Origin: Aquilaria yunnanensis
Taxonomy: Eukaryota > Streptophyta > Magnoliopsida > Malvales > Thymelaeaceae
Assembly: GCA_039654915.1 (NCBI GenBank)
Contig: CM077599.1
Coordinates: 85,397,001-85,461,000 of the forward strand
Direction of reading: 5' to 3'
DNA: 64,000 nt
Shown here one piece after another: positions 11,486 through 23,600 of the stretch (the stretch's first letter is position 1; each line of letters begins with the position of its first letter). A model generated the notes under the pieces. It ran no database searches, was not told the DNA's origin, and saw nothing but the letters and a program-made list of their open reading frames with translations. A program made the translations under genes and the position numbers.

Positions 11486-12750
11486 AGCAAATCTTATATT
11501 TTTAAACAATTCTATTGCTGTTTTGTAGAAAAACCTTCCATGAAAGCCCAATTACACAAGAACAATATACTCCCGGTCTAATATGGACTGAATTACTTGT
11601 TAAATCAAATGTGTTGCTCTCATCTGTATTTCCATCCTTTTACGAGGCAAAGTCATACCTACCATCAACTTCATCTTTACTTTATTTAACCTAATTATAT
11701 AAAGTAATTTAGTCTATTTTTGACAAAAACCAAAGGTTTTATATCCCAAGTCTATCAAGATTAATTGATTGACTTCATGTAAAATTTTCTTCTGACACGT
11801 CTAACTCGACCTGATAATGTGTCCCACAAAGAAAGTTTAGCGAGTGAAAAGACACACGCTTGGGATTGGCATGTCTGGTTGCTACAATCCAAAGGCAAGG
11901 TACCCCATGTCCCTAAATTCTTACATTTCTGCCCATATGGCTCCTAAACAGTCTTGTTTCCGCCCACCTGGGCCCTAAACGTTCTATATGTCCAACTCAC
12001 TCCTAAACTTTTTGAGATGTGCTCAACTTATGCTTCCATGGCCGATTTGAAACTTAATTTGAACTTTCTGTGGCCAAAACCAATTGTTAAAAATTGACAC
12101 TCTGTTCAAACGATGTTGAAATTGTGGATACACGTTGTAGTTGCGTTTGCTAGGTCTCAAAAGGTTGTAAAATGGTTCTGGATTATTTTTGTTGTTAGTG
12201 TTTGGTGAAAATTTTGGGTACTAGGAGTATAACCATACAATCCTAAAACTAGTTTATTAGAATCGCAAACAGATTCTCAATCTCAGAGTATAGCTTCTGA
12301 GATAAATGATGAACAAAAAATTAGAGAGCTATGGGGTGGTTTAATTTGGAGGGATGGGCAGATCGCAAAATCGATGATTTATTTCTTACTCTCTCTGTGA
12401 GTGCTTTTGCTAAGATTCTAAGTCGTATAAGTATAAAAGTAGTTAACAGGTTTTGTGTTAAGTTATAGAATCACTTTTTCGATTAAATTGCTTTATTTAT
12501 TTATTTTTTTTTTAGGGAGTTGCTTGAAATGTGAAAGTTGAATAAAAATATTTACCCTTTTTATCTCAGCCGTCCTTAGTTGAAGTTGTTCACTTGGACC
12601 CCAATTTTACCGACTCCACAATCAAAGAATAATGTTACTACGTGATCGATTCGGAAAAGCTTTTATTGCACAAAGTTGTCCTTCAACTTATCCCAAAGTA
12701 TCGTTTAGGCCCTCAAAGTTAATATACTACTAAGTTTATCTACATCGTTG
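11486..12750. other. intergenic, no gene recognised
   Basis: Mostly AT-rich. 11900-12050 carries phrases such as 'cctaaacgttc' and 'ctcctaaacttttt', and 12570-12720 carries similar ones, of the type found at the ends of decayed plant elements, but no boundary could be drawn. Confidence 0.4.
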
Positions 12751-12754
12751 GTTT

Positions 12755-14070
12755 GCCACTGCATAGGTGGAGAATAGAAAGGCAAGGTTTGTATTGTTGT
12801 AGGACCATATTCAATGATGTCCAGGGGATGACTTTACAGTTCGGGTTTGGGAAGATTATTGGCTCCCAGGCATTCATCTATCTCATCTATATACTCTAGC
12901 TAGGAAAGTCTATAAAGATCTTAATCTTTGAGTTCTTGATTTCTATGATTAGCAATGCACTGTTGGAACCAATCTCTCCTACAACATTTTTCTCCCCACG
13001 AGTTGTTGATCTATGTTTGCAATTGTCCACCCCTCCCCCCATACCATCTTAATACATGGGATTCTATTGTGGAGCTAGGCAATGCATCAAGCTCTTTTAC
13101 TATGAAGCAAGGATACAATCTTGAGCTGCAAAAGAAATTGACTGCCTTATTAAATTCTGTAAGTAATTCCCATAGTAGATCACCACATCCATACTTTCCT
13201 AATATTCTAAAAATCATAGGGGCTTCTCATATTCCATAAAAATTAAAATATTCTTATGGAAACGTTTGTTGCAAGCATTGCCAACCAAATTAAATCTAGC
13301 AAACCATGGTAGTTTTATGGACTCTATGTGCCCACAATACCACTCAGCACCGAAAACAAATGCTTCATCTTTTCTAGGAATGCTCAAGATCATAGGACTT
13401 ATCGGGTAATTTTTATTCTCGTCTTTCACCTACCGTTCATGGCTTTTTTAAAGAGTGGTTGGCCTCTATCTTGTCCCATAAAAAAACACTGGTTGCAAGA
13501 TTGGTTTTAGATTCTTATAACTGCATTATAGACTATTTGGACTGGTAAAAATGAATGAATATTCAGGAATGCATCTTTTCATGCCCTATCTTTAATTTCA
13601 AGACGGGATGATTTGTTTTTGCAATTATTCATGGTGAATGATTTACAATGTCATTATTCTTCTTTGCCATTTGCTCGTCCACCTATTTTATATCGATCAT
13701 GGGATCAACATCAAGGGGCAGATTGTTTATTGGCATCCAGAAATTTTTGTCACTGATGGTACATGGCAGAGTCCAATAAGAAAGAGTCCAGTTGCTTGAG
13801 TTTGTTTGGGTATCAATGCTCCTCCAAGACACTGGCAGGGCATCCTAATTGCCCAATATGAATTTGTATTAGAAGTCAAACTCTCTACTGTCTTTGAAAT
13901 TATATAATTTGTTGTAGGTCAAGACATGAAAGCGTTAACTATATTAATTGATTGTTTGCAAATGTTGCAGACAATATTTGGCACAATTTCAATTTGCGCA
14001 AAACTTCTCTGTTTTATCCACCAACTCATGAAATGCTCTTGACTCCTTCGAGCACTGCTTCATCCTTGTG
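12755..14070 (+). pseudogene. decayed LINE (non-LTR) reverse-transcriptase 3' region with RNase H-like domain
   Basis: No frame stays open for long, but fragments fit the C-terminal half of plant L1-type elements. Around 13535-13625 the translation IWTGKNE(stop)IFRNASFHALSLISRRDDLF matches the 'iW..RN.riF' motif that follows the zf-RVT domain. Around 13749-13766 VTDGTW matches the start of the RNase H-like domain. Further downstream a degenerate ILIDCLQML-like stretch occupies the place of the second acidic motif. Frames at 12955-13239 are probably part of the same relic. Multiple stops and frameshifts show it is dead. A capture of only the RNase H part is an alternative reading. Confidence 0.5.
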
Positions 14071-14628
14071 GTGCCTAGTTTGAAAGTCCAAGTTCCACTA
14101 ACTTGCATCCTCTACTCTCTCTTAGTCTCTTTTTGTATTTATGATTATATATACACACACACACACACACACATATAGACACACACTGTCCCATGAAAAA
14201 ATTACGTCTAAAAGAAAAAATTCTATGAAACCAATCTGGGCATACCTTGTCCATCGACAACCTTAGCATCTACTTGGCTGACTTGGTAATTAACTTGCAT
14301 CACCTAAGCATTTATTAATCGATTTAATTGATTCCTTTGACTTTTCTACACATATATATATAGTCTTGGTAGAAAGCTCTTAAGTATACTAAGATTTATG
14401 GTCCTTGTACTAATGCTTAAATAAAATAGTCACATGAAGAGGCAAAGTCTCCTGATTTAGAGGATGTTAACATAGGTGATATAAAAAATACTTTGACTTT
14501 TAAATATTATTTTAATTGGATCAATAAGTGATACTATTTTCCTCTTAAAAAAAATAAATAAAATCGAAAGTACTTTAATGACAGTTAAGTTAGAATAAAG
14601 TCTAAAATAAATAATATAGAAAAAGGTG
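14071..14628. other. intergenic with an (AC)n microsatellite
   Basis: AT-rich spacer. An (AC)11 run lies at about 14152-14173, followed by an interrupted CACACA run. Nothing else supported. Confidence 0.6.
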
Positions 14629-14930
14629 ATTAATTCATTTTAACTTAAATCAATTTAATTCAAAATGACTTATTTTTATTTCTATATATTTTTTTACCCA
14701 TAACTAATATCATTTGAAAGTCAACATTATTTAGGTGTAATAGTAAAATTTTTTTGTGATATTATTAAATTTTTATGAAATTTTCTTTTGTCAAGCATTG
14801 ACAAGAAAAAAATCATAAAAATTTAATAACATTATAAAATATTTATTTTGAATGGATTACTATGATTATATAATATTAACTTTCAAATGAAATTTATCAA
14901 CAATAAAAAAAATGTAAAACAATAAAAGTT
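14629..14930. repeat. AT-rich MITE, copy 1 of 3
   Basis: Contains TTCATTTTAACTTAAATCAA, then ATTTTTATTTCTATAT, 'catttgaaagt', 'taaatttttatgaa', 'aaaatttaataa' and 'tataatatta' blocks in the same order as the copies at 22751 and 31013. The copies differ by many substitutions and indels. The right terminal repeat is poorly preserved here. Confidence 0.6.
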
Positions 14931-14994
14931 GAACTTTAAATTTAAAGGCAAGCAAAAGCTCAAGTTCTCCTATGATAGTGTGTTGCATATATAC

Positions 14995-15940
14995 AAGGGA
15001 TGAGTATGGGCTGGGTAAACCTGAAACCCAACCCGAACCACACCCATTGAGTAAAAATTGATCATGGTTCACGGGTTGGTTCCACATTTAAGAAAACCGA
15101 CGGTTTTTGGGTTGGTTCTGGTTCCATATGGAACCAACCTAAGGTGGAATCGAACCCCGGATATATATATAATTATATAATAAAAATTATAGTATTAATA
15201 ATATATCTACACACACACACACACACACACTTCTTTGAAGTATTATAATGGTCATTTTGTGTTTTTATATTAAACTCTTAAACTGATGTTCCAAATTGAA
15301 ACAATATGGAAGTTGTGGGATTATTTACGAAATTTCTCTATATTCACTTAAATCACTTTACTTCATAAACCTACCACTCCTAGGTCATTTTGCTTTCGAT
15401 CTTTCATTCCAGACTACTATTTACGACACAATTATAATATTTTTTTTCATTTATGAGTCATGCAAAATTAAAAATTCATGACATCAATATATTTTAGGTT
15501 TTGATATTGAAGAAGATGATCTGAAAGGCTCAGTTTTCCATAGTGAATGTCATATCAATATTGGAATTACTGAAAGGAAGTAAACTAGTTGAGATGAAAG
15601 ATGCCCCACAAGCAACTCTTTTGAACCATTTTTGTAAGAACAATATTTTAAACTCTTTTGAATGTATCTAAGTACATATATTTAAATATTAATTTAAATG
15701 TATATTATGTTGAATATGTCATAAAACTGATTATGGATATAAATTTATTGAATTTTGGTGTTGTTATAAGTATATGGTATAAACCGAAAAACCCGAAAAC
15801 CAGAACCGAGAAACCTAGAACCATGGTTCTGGTTCTGTTCAGTTCTCGGTTCTCGGGTTGGATAGAAAAATTTTAGAACCGAGGCCATTTCGGGTTAGTT
15901 CGGTTCCACCATAAAACCGAACCAACCCGACTCATGTATT
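14995..15940. mobile_element. non-autonomous hAT-like element with 8-bp target duplication
   Basis: Flanked on both sides by ATATATAC (14987-14994 and 15941-15948). The ends are imperfect inverted repeats, AAGGGATGAGT at the left and ACTCATGTATT at the right (8 of 11 positions pair). The subterminal regions are rich in GGTTCTGGTTC/AACCCGAACC motifs in opposite orientations, as in plant hAT elements. The interior is AT-rich with an (AC)n run at 15211-15230 and no transposase. The flanking octamer is low complexity, so the inverted ends and subterminal motifs carry most of the weight. Confidence 0.7.
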
Positions 15941-15948
15941 ATATATAC

Positions 15949-18650
15949 ATGCACACAAAAATGTATATCATAATAACTAAAACACTAAGGCATGATATGA
16001 CATTAGAAATAGTAGCAGCTCTGCTATAGTTCTTTTTTTGTCTGGGTTAGTTAGACCTGTTCAGGTTTTAGTAAAATGGAAATGTGGAACAAGCTCCTGG
16101 ATTAAAAGCTTCTTAGCCTAGTTCCTGTGAAGCATGAAATTAGCCTTTAAGTTCAGAATCAGACCTTGGTTTTCTGTATTTAGCTTCTTTTTAAGAGGTT
16201 GATTCTCTACTTGAATTGATGTATACATACAAGTCAAGATTTGTAGTATTGATTATTGGATTTGAAATTTTTGGAATTTATGGAATACAAGGCTTATTTA
16301 TGGAAAATTGTGCTTTAAATTAAGATTGGTAAGATCGAAATCCTACTTAGGATTGTTTTTTTCCATGCAAGATCGGATCGTAGATCTTAAGATCCTATCA
16401 AAAACTTAAAATTTCTTGTCTAAATAATGTAATTTATATAAAATACCAATTATATTAGAAACTCAAGTAAAATTTAAGTGTTATAGCAATAATACAACAT
16501 AATTATTGATACAATATAAGTAAAATTTAAACTTTAATAGAGTATACACCAACATAACCAATAAAATAATTAACACAAGTCTGAAAGAAATTCATGAACA
16601 AACACATTATTGACAAATGAAAATAATACAATGTTCATAATTTAAATATTTAATAATTAAATTTTAATAAATTTAAAAGTGTATAATAATTTTTTTGCAG
16701 TAAACAAATAATTTAAAATTAGTAGTTTTTTCTTCCCAAATGAAATAATTTCAACTTATAGAGAGAAAAACCTGGTAATTTGAATGTCCATTAACTGCAA
16801 AAAATATTATTATATATATTAAATTTACAGTAAGACAATTATTGAATAATTTAAATTATGCTTTAAAAATTCGTTATCAGATAGTTACCTTGAGTTAATA
16901 AATTGCATCCAATTAAAGACCAAAATGAAATATTTTTAGTGGATTTAGAACTAAAATATGATGTTTTTAATAGGTTTATGATCTAAATAGAATGTTTAAT
17001 AGACTATAGATAAAAACAAAAATGTTAGGGATCATTCATGCAATTTACCCCTAACAAAAATCAATACTTGGGTATGATTGGTACTTTAGATCCTACATTT
17101 TTACAATCTTAGTCGTGATCCTACAATGCCTTCAGTCCTACAATATTTTGGCAAGGTTTTCTATATGATCAGAATTGTGATTTTAACAACCTTATTTTAA
17201 ATTTAGTTTATTGAATTCCAAGCAAATGCAGGTTAATTGGTATTGTTTTGAACTATATATTTGTATATGATAATATCCTTTGGTTCTCAAATTTTGAAAT
17301 TAGACATTTTTATAACTCTATCCTAATAAAAAAAAATGTTTTAACCTTTTGATTTTTATATTTTAGGTCTCCAAGTTTACATGAGTTGTAATCAAGAATC
17401 GATTTTACGCTTAAATTCCAAAATCTTTAAATTGATTATGACTTAATTATGAATTCATAAGTTTTTAATATTTTTTCTATATAAATATATTTGGTATGAA
17501 AAGTTTATATTTTTATTGATCAACTCACAATAAAGTGTGGGTCGATTACTAGGACATACCAAATTAGAGTTAGAAAACACTGTAGATCTACTATGCCTCA
17601 CTTTAAAAAAAAAAAAAACTTTTTCCTAGTTAATGGTATAACCTTTTTTTTCAGCCCATGTAGATTTCTTTTCTTCCATTTTAGTCCCTAAATTCTACAT
17701 GTTTGCCACTTTGGTCCTTTTTTTTCCTTTCTTTTTTTTTTTGTGTGTAAATTCAATGTTAAACCCTTACTGCGCATAGTCTTTCCATTTGCTATATTGA
17801 TTTTGAAATTTTGCTTTAACTTTTGTGCCAACACTCGAACATCACATTTTTGTAAGAGGGTTGTTTCTATCTTCTAAGAGCAAACTTTAGTGGTTATGGT
17901 TTGCCTAATTTTTGCCATTGTTTAAACTATTTCCATACTTTACTTGGATTTTCATTTAAACCTCCAATTCGTTCCATTTTTTATTACTCTTTTTTGTGTC
18001 AATAATAGATAACCAATTTTAGTTCCTAAAATTCAACTTTTATTCTGCTAATCTTAAAATTTTATTGTATAAGGATAGACTTGATTTTAGGTTAACTCGA
18101 AATCTAAATTTTTCTTATTTTCATGGAAAAGTTTATTTTATGAATAGTTAAACCCGCTTTTAATTACTAGAACCCTAAACTTTCTCTCTTCAACATCAAA
18201 TTTTATTATTTAATGATTATTATACTATATTTATATAAAATTCTACCACAGATTGAACCGCCGTAACTCCAAAATTTTGCGCTTTATCTTTTTGGTACTC
18301 ACACTTTTATTTTGGGTAATTGACTATCTAATTTGTAGTATTTGAATTTCTAAAATATTGTTATTTGTCTTCCTAAGTCATAAATTTTGGTTATTTATGA
18401 TTAAATACCTGAACAACAAATTGCCGCCACAACATGCGTCAAATTCACCTAGTTATTATATAAAATCTTGAGCCAAGGAGAGTATTATGGGTCTTAGATT
18501 AGGTAAACTTAAGCTAGGCCACACTTGTGCTGGTGATAGAATAAAAGATGAAAAGTTTCCAATTGAGAAAAGCTAAGGAATATTTTATGGCTTTTTTTGA
18601 AAACATTATGTGTAGGATATATATATCTTTGACTTCAAAACTAAAGGAAG
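15949..18650. other. AT-rich intergenic, no gene recognised
   Basis: Long AT-rich stretch. Around 16330-16400 and 17080-17150 there are GATCCTAC/GTAGGATC-type motifs in opposite orientations that could be eroded inverted ends, but they do not align well enough to call. 17640-17720 has 'tttagtccctaaattc' phrases common in decayed LTRs. Confidence 0.45.
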
Positions 18651-19704
18651 AATATGATATGCTCCCTACCCCATGTATCTCATACCTCTATAGTTAATCT
18701 TTTACCCTCATTAAAAATAAAAAATCTTAAGTGTGTCCTTTGCTACTACCTCCTCCTTAAGCAGAACTACTATCAAATACTTTATTCTACCCTCACCATC
18801 CAACTTTTCATCATTAGTTGTTTTATCCCACCTTCATTGTTTGACCTTGTCCCATGTTGCATTCCTCAACATTGTCACCCACCTGTAACACCAAATTGAG
18901 GAGGAGCAACAGTCATACGACCTTATCCAATTGTCATGTTCCTGCTTCCAATTTGGGATCATCTAGTATTTCTATGCTCCATAAGCACACTTAGAAGCTG
19001 ATTGCGTTGCGGCCATTGGAGCCTGAGCTGGCACCGCCATCGTTTTGTTGTCCCATTTTTTACAAAGGAAACGATGCCCTTTTTCTTCCTATGTTTGCAC
19101 AGAGTCGCTGACTTTTTGGTCTAATTTGGTTTGAGCCCTTAAAGTTTCTCCTTTTTACCTAAATTTACCCCTAACTTTATTTTTGAGTTAAAATTTGAAA
19201 TTATATTTACACATGTAAAAAGTAAAGTGGAAGAAGTTTTTTTTCACAAAATAATAATAAAGTAGTAGTAGTAGAAGTAGTAGCAGCAGCAGCAGCAGTA
19301 ATATATCAGTAATCGTTCTATGATCTCATTTGTACATGTGTCACATGTTTTGTACATATTAATTACTTGATTTATACATCAAGTATAGTACGTATCTGTC
19401 ATCCTATTTGTATATATCTCTAATTTTGGAGGAAGATGAGATTTAACGCATTTACACTTATTTTTTATGGGATATTGAACCCATACATACTACTAAAAAC
19501 ATATTTATGTCTTGTTTTTATGTGTGTGTGCGTGTGTGTGTGTGTTTATACATTATTTGTATAAATCTCTCACTTTCTTTGTACTCAATCTATTTCATAA
19601 AAACGGACTATTTTACTATTCACAACAATTAATTTGTGATTTTATTTCTTTCAAAATTTATTATAAAAATATGAATATTTTATATGAAAATGAAAATTTA
19701 AATA
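18651..19704. other. intergenic with trinucleotide microsatellite
   Basis: No gene supported. An (AGT)n/(AGC)n compound trinucleotide run lies at 19259-19300, and a (GT)n run at about 19521-19545. Confidence 0.5.
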
Positions 19705-20040
19705 CTCCCTCCGTCCCATATTGTTTGAAACAGTTGACTTTTGGCAATAGTTTGACTTGAATTTATTTATATTATTGGTTGTTAGAAAAAAAAATTTAAA
19801 ACTATTGGTTTTTATTTATCATTTACATAATTTTTTTATTTATATACTAAAAATTCAAAATAAAAAATCATAGATTAATTGCTAAAAAGTGAGTATTTTA
19901 AAGAATATGGGACAAATGGAGTATTATAGTTTCTAAATATCATTTTTAAGTATTTTTTCAATACATATTAATATAAATAAGTTCAGGTCAAACTTTAGTT
20001 AAAAAAGGTAAAATGGTCAATGAATTCGAAACGGATGGAG
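19705..20040. mobile_element. Stowaway-type MITE (Tc1/mariner)
   Basis: Left end CTCCCTCCGTCCCATATT is preceded by TA; right end ...ACGGATGGAG is followed by TA. The arms pair over about 75 bp: AGTTTGACTTGAATTTATTT at the left recurs as the reverse complement of the sequence near 19985 with few changes. A second Stowaway-like right end, AATATGGGACAAATGGAG followed by TA, lies inside at 19904-19921, suggesting a nested or rearranged copy. Confidence 0.82.
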
Positions 20041-20544
20041 TATATTAAATTTGTACATATCTGACATATGATTTATATATATCTCTGATTTTGGAGATAT
20101 AAGATTTGATATATTTATACTTGTTTTATGCTACAAATGGTAGTATTGGAATACATACATGTGCTTGCACATACTCACATATGCACGCAAAAATGTATAT
20201 ATGTAAGGGGTAGAGTGCACATTAAAGTTAGTCCTAAATAAAAATGTTCTTTTTAAAACAATTTTTTGTTTTCCTTTCTTTTTCTTTTTCTTTTATTTTC
20301 CCATCTTGAGGAAGTGCAACATTTTCTATGTAACGAGGTTTTTTTTTTACCCATATTTTATAGTGGGTATTTTTTTTCTTAAATTTATCATTAAAATGAA
20401 TATCAGTAATAAATAAATAAAAAAATTTTGGCATAAACTTATGCTAATAAATTAAAATTTTACTTTATTTTAATTTTAATTTAGGCTTTTTTTATATCAT
20501 GTCCTTACCATTCAAATTATTAGTTATGATCGAAACATAACACA
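20041..20544. other. AT-rich intergenic
   Basis: No gene or element boundary supported. Alternating purine-pyrimidine and T-rich runs only. Confidence 0.5.
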
Positions 20545-21785
20545 TGTACATGCTTTGAAATGATGAATATTTTTTGTGTTACTAAAGAAAAATTTACCAA
20601 AAAATTTCACGTTCTATCACTTCAAATTTCAATATTTAAAAAATTTTTATTTAGAAAAATTTGCTTTTAATTTTAACAATTATGGATAAAATTACTTTAT
20701 TAAACCTTATAACTTTTGAATTAAATAACTCATTCTACAAAACTCAATTAATAAAGATTAAAAGAAAAAAAAATTGGCCAAAAAAATTCAGGGACTAAGA
20801 GATGAAATGAAAAAGCTTTAGGTATTAAAATTTAATAATTGATAGTAACAGTGTTTTGCTCTAGAATATATTACATAAAAAATAACAAAAAAAATTCAAG
20901 ACCGAAGGAGCGCATAGAAAGAACATAGTTAAGTAGTCACTATTTATTCAGTTTGGGACTAAAACATAACATAGTTCGAGCTTAGTGGCCGAAATGGGAA
21001 AGGAAAGAAATTCAAAGACTGAAATCGCAGTTTAACCATAAGAAAAAGTGAAACATGGGACACTCACAAAATTATAACACAGGCCCCCAAGACATGATTT
21101 TCTTGAAAGAAAATGATCGAACTTCAAAAAGAGTCAATCATGTCCAACAGAAGAGCGAAAAAAGGAAAAAAGGAATCGACACTGTTTAAAAAGTAACAGT
21201 GTACATGTTTAAAAATGATGGATTTTTTTTCTTGTTAAAGAATAATTAACTAAAAAAATTTTCTTATCAACTTAAATTCTAATTTTTAATATTGATGAGA
21301 AATTTATTCAGAAAAATTCACTTTCAATTTTCACAATTATGAACCAAATTACTTTATTAAACCATAAAACTTTTGAATTAAATAACTTATGCTACAAAAC
21401 TTAATTATCAACAATGAAAAGATATGATGAAAATAGAAAAATTGTGTTTAATTTATTTAGCTTTAGAAAATTGTACATTAAAAACAACAAAAAAGGTTGG
21501 GGAGTAAGAGAGCAAAAAGGAATAATATTAAGCAATTATTAAGCTTGGGGACCCAAACATAAGACCGGTCGAAATTAGTGACTTAAATGGTAAATGTTAG
21601 AAATTTTGGGACTGAAGACGTATTTAACCACAGCCAAAAGTGAAGCAGGTAGAAGTTGAGAAAATTGCAATACGGGCCCTCAGGACTTTACCTGTTTACT
21701 AAAATGGGATAGAACTTAAAAACAGTCAATATAGGCCAGAAAAAAGCAAAAAAAAAATGTTGCACTATTCATAAACAGTACCTAA
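20545..21785 (+). repeat. two-copy tandem duplication, period about 656 bp
   Basis: 20545-21200 and 21201-21785 align throughout. Shared landmarks in order are GTACATG...AAATGATG, 'ttactttattaaacc', 'acttttgaattaaataact', 'tacaaaac', 'gggactaa..cataa', 'gactga', 'tttaacca', 'aaagtgaa' and the closing 'aacagt' block. The copies have diverged with indels. Phrases like 'gggactgaa...tttaacca' resemble untranslated parts of decayed LTRs, but no terminus is visible. Confidence 0.75.
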
Positions 21786-22750
21786 AGTCGGCAATTAATG
21801 TATAGTTATAATGTCATCCTCCAAAAAAACTTAAGAGATTTGAAAAATGACAAGTTGAAGCATAGTGAGTGAATAAGCTTTGAGCAATAAATAAGCGATT
21901 TAAAATTAAGGCCTTAATGCGTCCTTAATGCGTTAGTGGTCCCTTAACATTACTAACTTGCACACATTAGTCCTTAAAGTTGAACTCATCATGACTTGGT
22001 CCTGTAAGTTTCATACATAAATTACTTAGGCCCAGTTCATTTCTAGTTAACAAGCTTATGTTAATGTGTTCATGGTTGGGCAACTTGACTTACTTTGGGA
22101 CAACTCATAAATATGGGCCTAAAATTACAGCATTTACCACCTGACCTATCTCACACCCCGTCTGCGTTCTCGACCAAGCCCACCTTCTTGCTTTTGCCTG
22201 CTGTCCATTCCTATCAAACTCCCCATCTCCTAAGCCCAATCGTAGCTCTTCACCTTTGTCCTCGTATCTGCCTCCATCAACCCTGTCTAGTCACTTCACT
22301 TGTCCTTCACTGCCATGCACAACACTGACAGTAAGACCTTTGCTAGCGTCGCTCCAGAGTGGCTGACAACTATGATTCTCTTTCTCAACTTGAAAACTCT
22401 GGCCGCCTAGAAAATCATTGGTAATTGAAGATAGCCGGAAAACCATGGGCGATCATTTATGCAAAATCCAAACAATAGGGGTGAGTGGGCTCACCGAAGC
22501 AGCGGGCCAATTGAATATATTATCTGGTGGTGCGATGGGAAGCAGGGCCAAGCGTGAGTGGGCGGAGGTGGTAGTCATTAGGATACCTAACCGTTGCCTC
22601 TCAACATGGGCATTATAGGAGTTACAAAACACAGGTCAAGCAAGACCCGTGAACCAATCTGACCTGACTCGTCTTTAACACGTTAATGCAATCGCATTAA
22701 CGGGAAACGAACAAGCTGTTAGTCCTGTAAGTTTGAAATTATACGTAACA
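21786..22750. other. GC-richer unassigned segment between direct repeats
   Basis: A block at 22130-22640 is clearly more GC-rich than its surroundings and carries small frames with no recognisable domain (22095-22328 and 22418-22618, +). It is bracketed by related sequences containing GTCCTGTAAGTTT...GGCC(C/A)A(G/A)TTCATTT at about 22000 and 22719. It may be a non-autonomous element with a captured leader sequence. Confidence 0.4.
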
Positions 22751-23035
22751 GGGCCAATTCATTTTAATTTAAGTCAATGGACTTATTACTTTTATATCTT
22801 TTTAACTTAAAACCAATTTTATTTGAAAGTTAATATTATGTAGATGTAATAATCCATTTGAAAGTAAATTTTTATGATATTGTTAAATTTTTATGAATTT
22901 TTTCCTTTTTAATGTCTTAAACTAAAAAAATTTATAAAAATTTAATAAGATTACAAAAATTATATTTTAAATGAATTATTGTAACTACATAATATTATAT
23001 TTTAATTAAAATTAATTTCGAGTAAAAAAGATGTT
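22751..23035. repeat. AT-rich MITE, copy 2 of 3
   Basis: Begins GGGCCAATTCATTTTAATTT, the best preserved left end of the family, followed by the same internal blocks as the copies at 14629 and 31013. The right end is truncated near 23035, just before a short (AG)n run at 23044-23058. Confidence 0.65.
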
Positions 23036-23186
23036 TAACAAAAAAGAGAGAGAGAGAGGTGGGCGGTATCACGTGACGATAACTACGTTAAGGGATTGGT
23101 GATTTGAATGAAGGGTGCCGCTTCATTTCGGGAAGAACTGAGGGTTTTGAATCCTCAAAAACCTATTCAGCTCTTTCATATACGAT

Positions 23187-23600
23187 TCACTCTTCGATCT
23201 GGCATATGACTGGTGCATCGGCGACTCGAGCTAGGGATGTGGGTAGGGAATCATTGGTGGAAGCAACGGCGAAGACGAAACTAGAGAACGATGAATTGGT
23301 TGCAGCAAATGGTGGCAACGGTGGAGTGCTCTTAGGAAGATGATGCTTCATATTAGCTATAACAATATCTGCCAACAGATCCGGATGAATCTTTGGAATC
23401 AGAATCTCAATTGGTTTAGCACCACTTTCTCCTTCCACAAGCTTAGCACCAATCACTGCAACCATTTGGTCGACAGGTGTTAAGTCACCATCCAAAAGTG
23501 GAAGATTAATTCATTAGAGGCAAAATCACTCGTGCGACCTTCCATTGATGAAACTGCATCTGAACTGGGACCATAGAAAGAACACTTTATAGCCATTTAA
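23187..23600 (-). pseudogene. symplekin (mRNA 3'-end processing scaffold) gene fragment
   Basis: Reading the minus strand, a 102-residue frame at 23187-23495 contains DGDLTPVDQMVAVIGAKL, then EGESGAKPIEILI, then HPDLLADIVIANMKH. This order fits plant symplekin/PTA1 proteins, which scaffold the cleavage and polyadenylation complex. The similarity extends a little upstream (LPLL before DGD, and a DAVSSMEGRTSDFASN-like stretch toward 23560). Full symplekin is well over 1000 residues, so this is a small piece. The frame runs on into unrelated sequence after about 23310 and no flanking exons are seen. It is best read as a captured or duplicated fragment, not a working gene. Confidence 0.6.

Noticed and set aside
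16330..17160. Possible element with GATCCTAC-type inverted ends
   Set aside because: The motifs at the two ends do not align beyond short words and no duplication flanks them.
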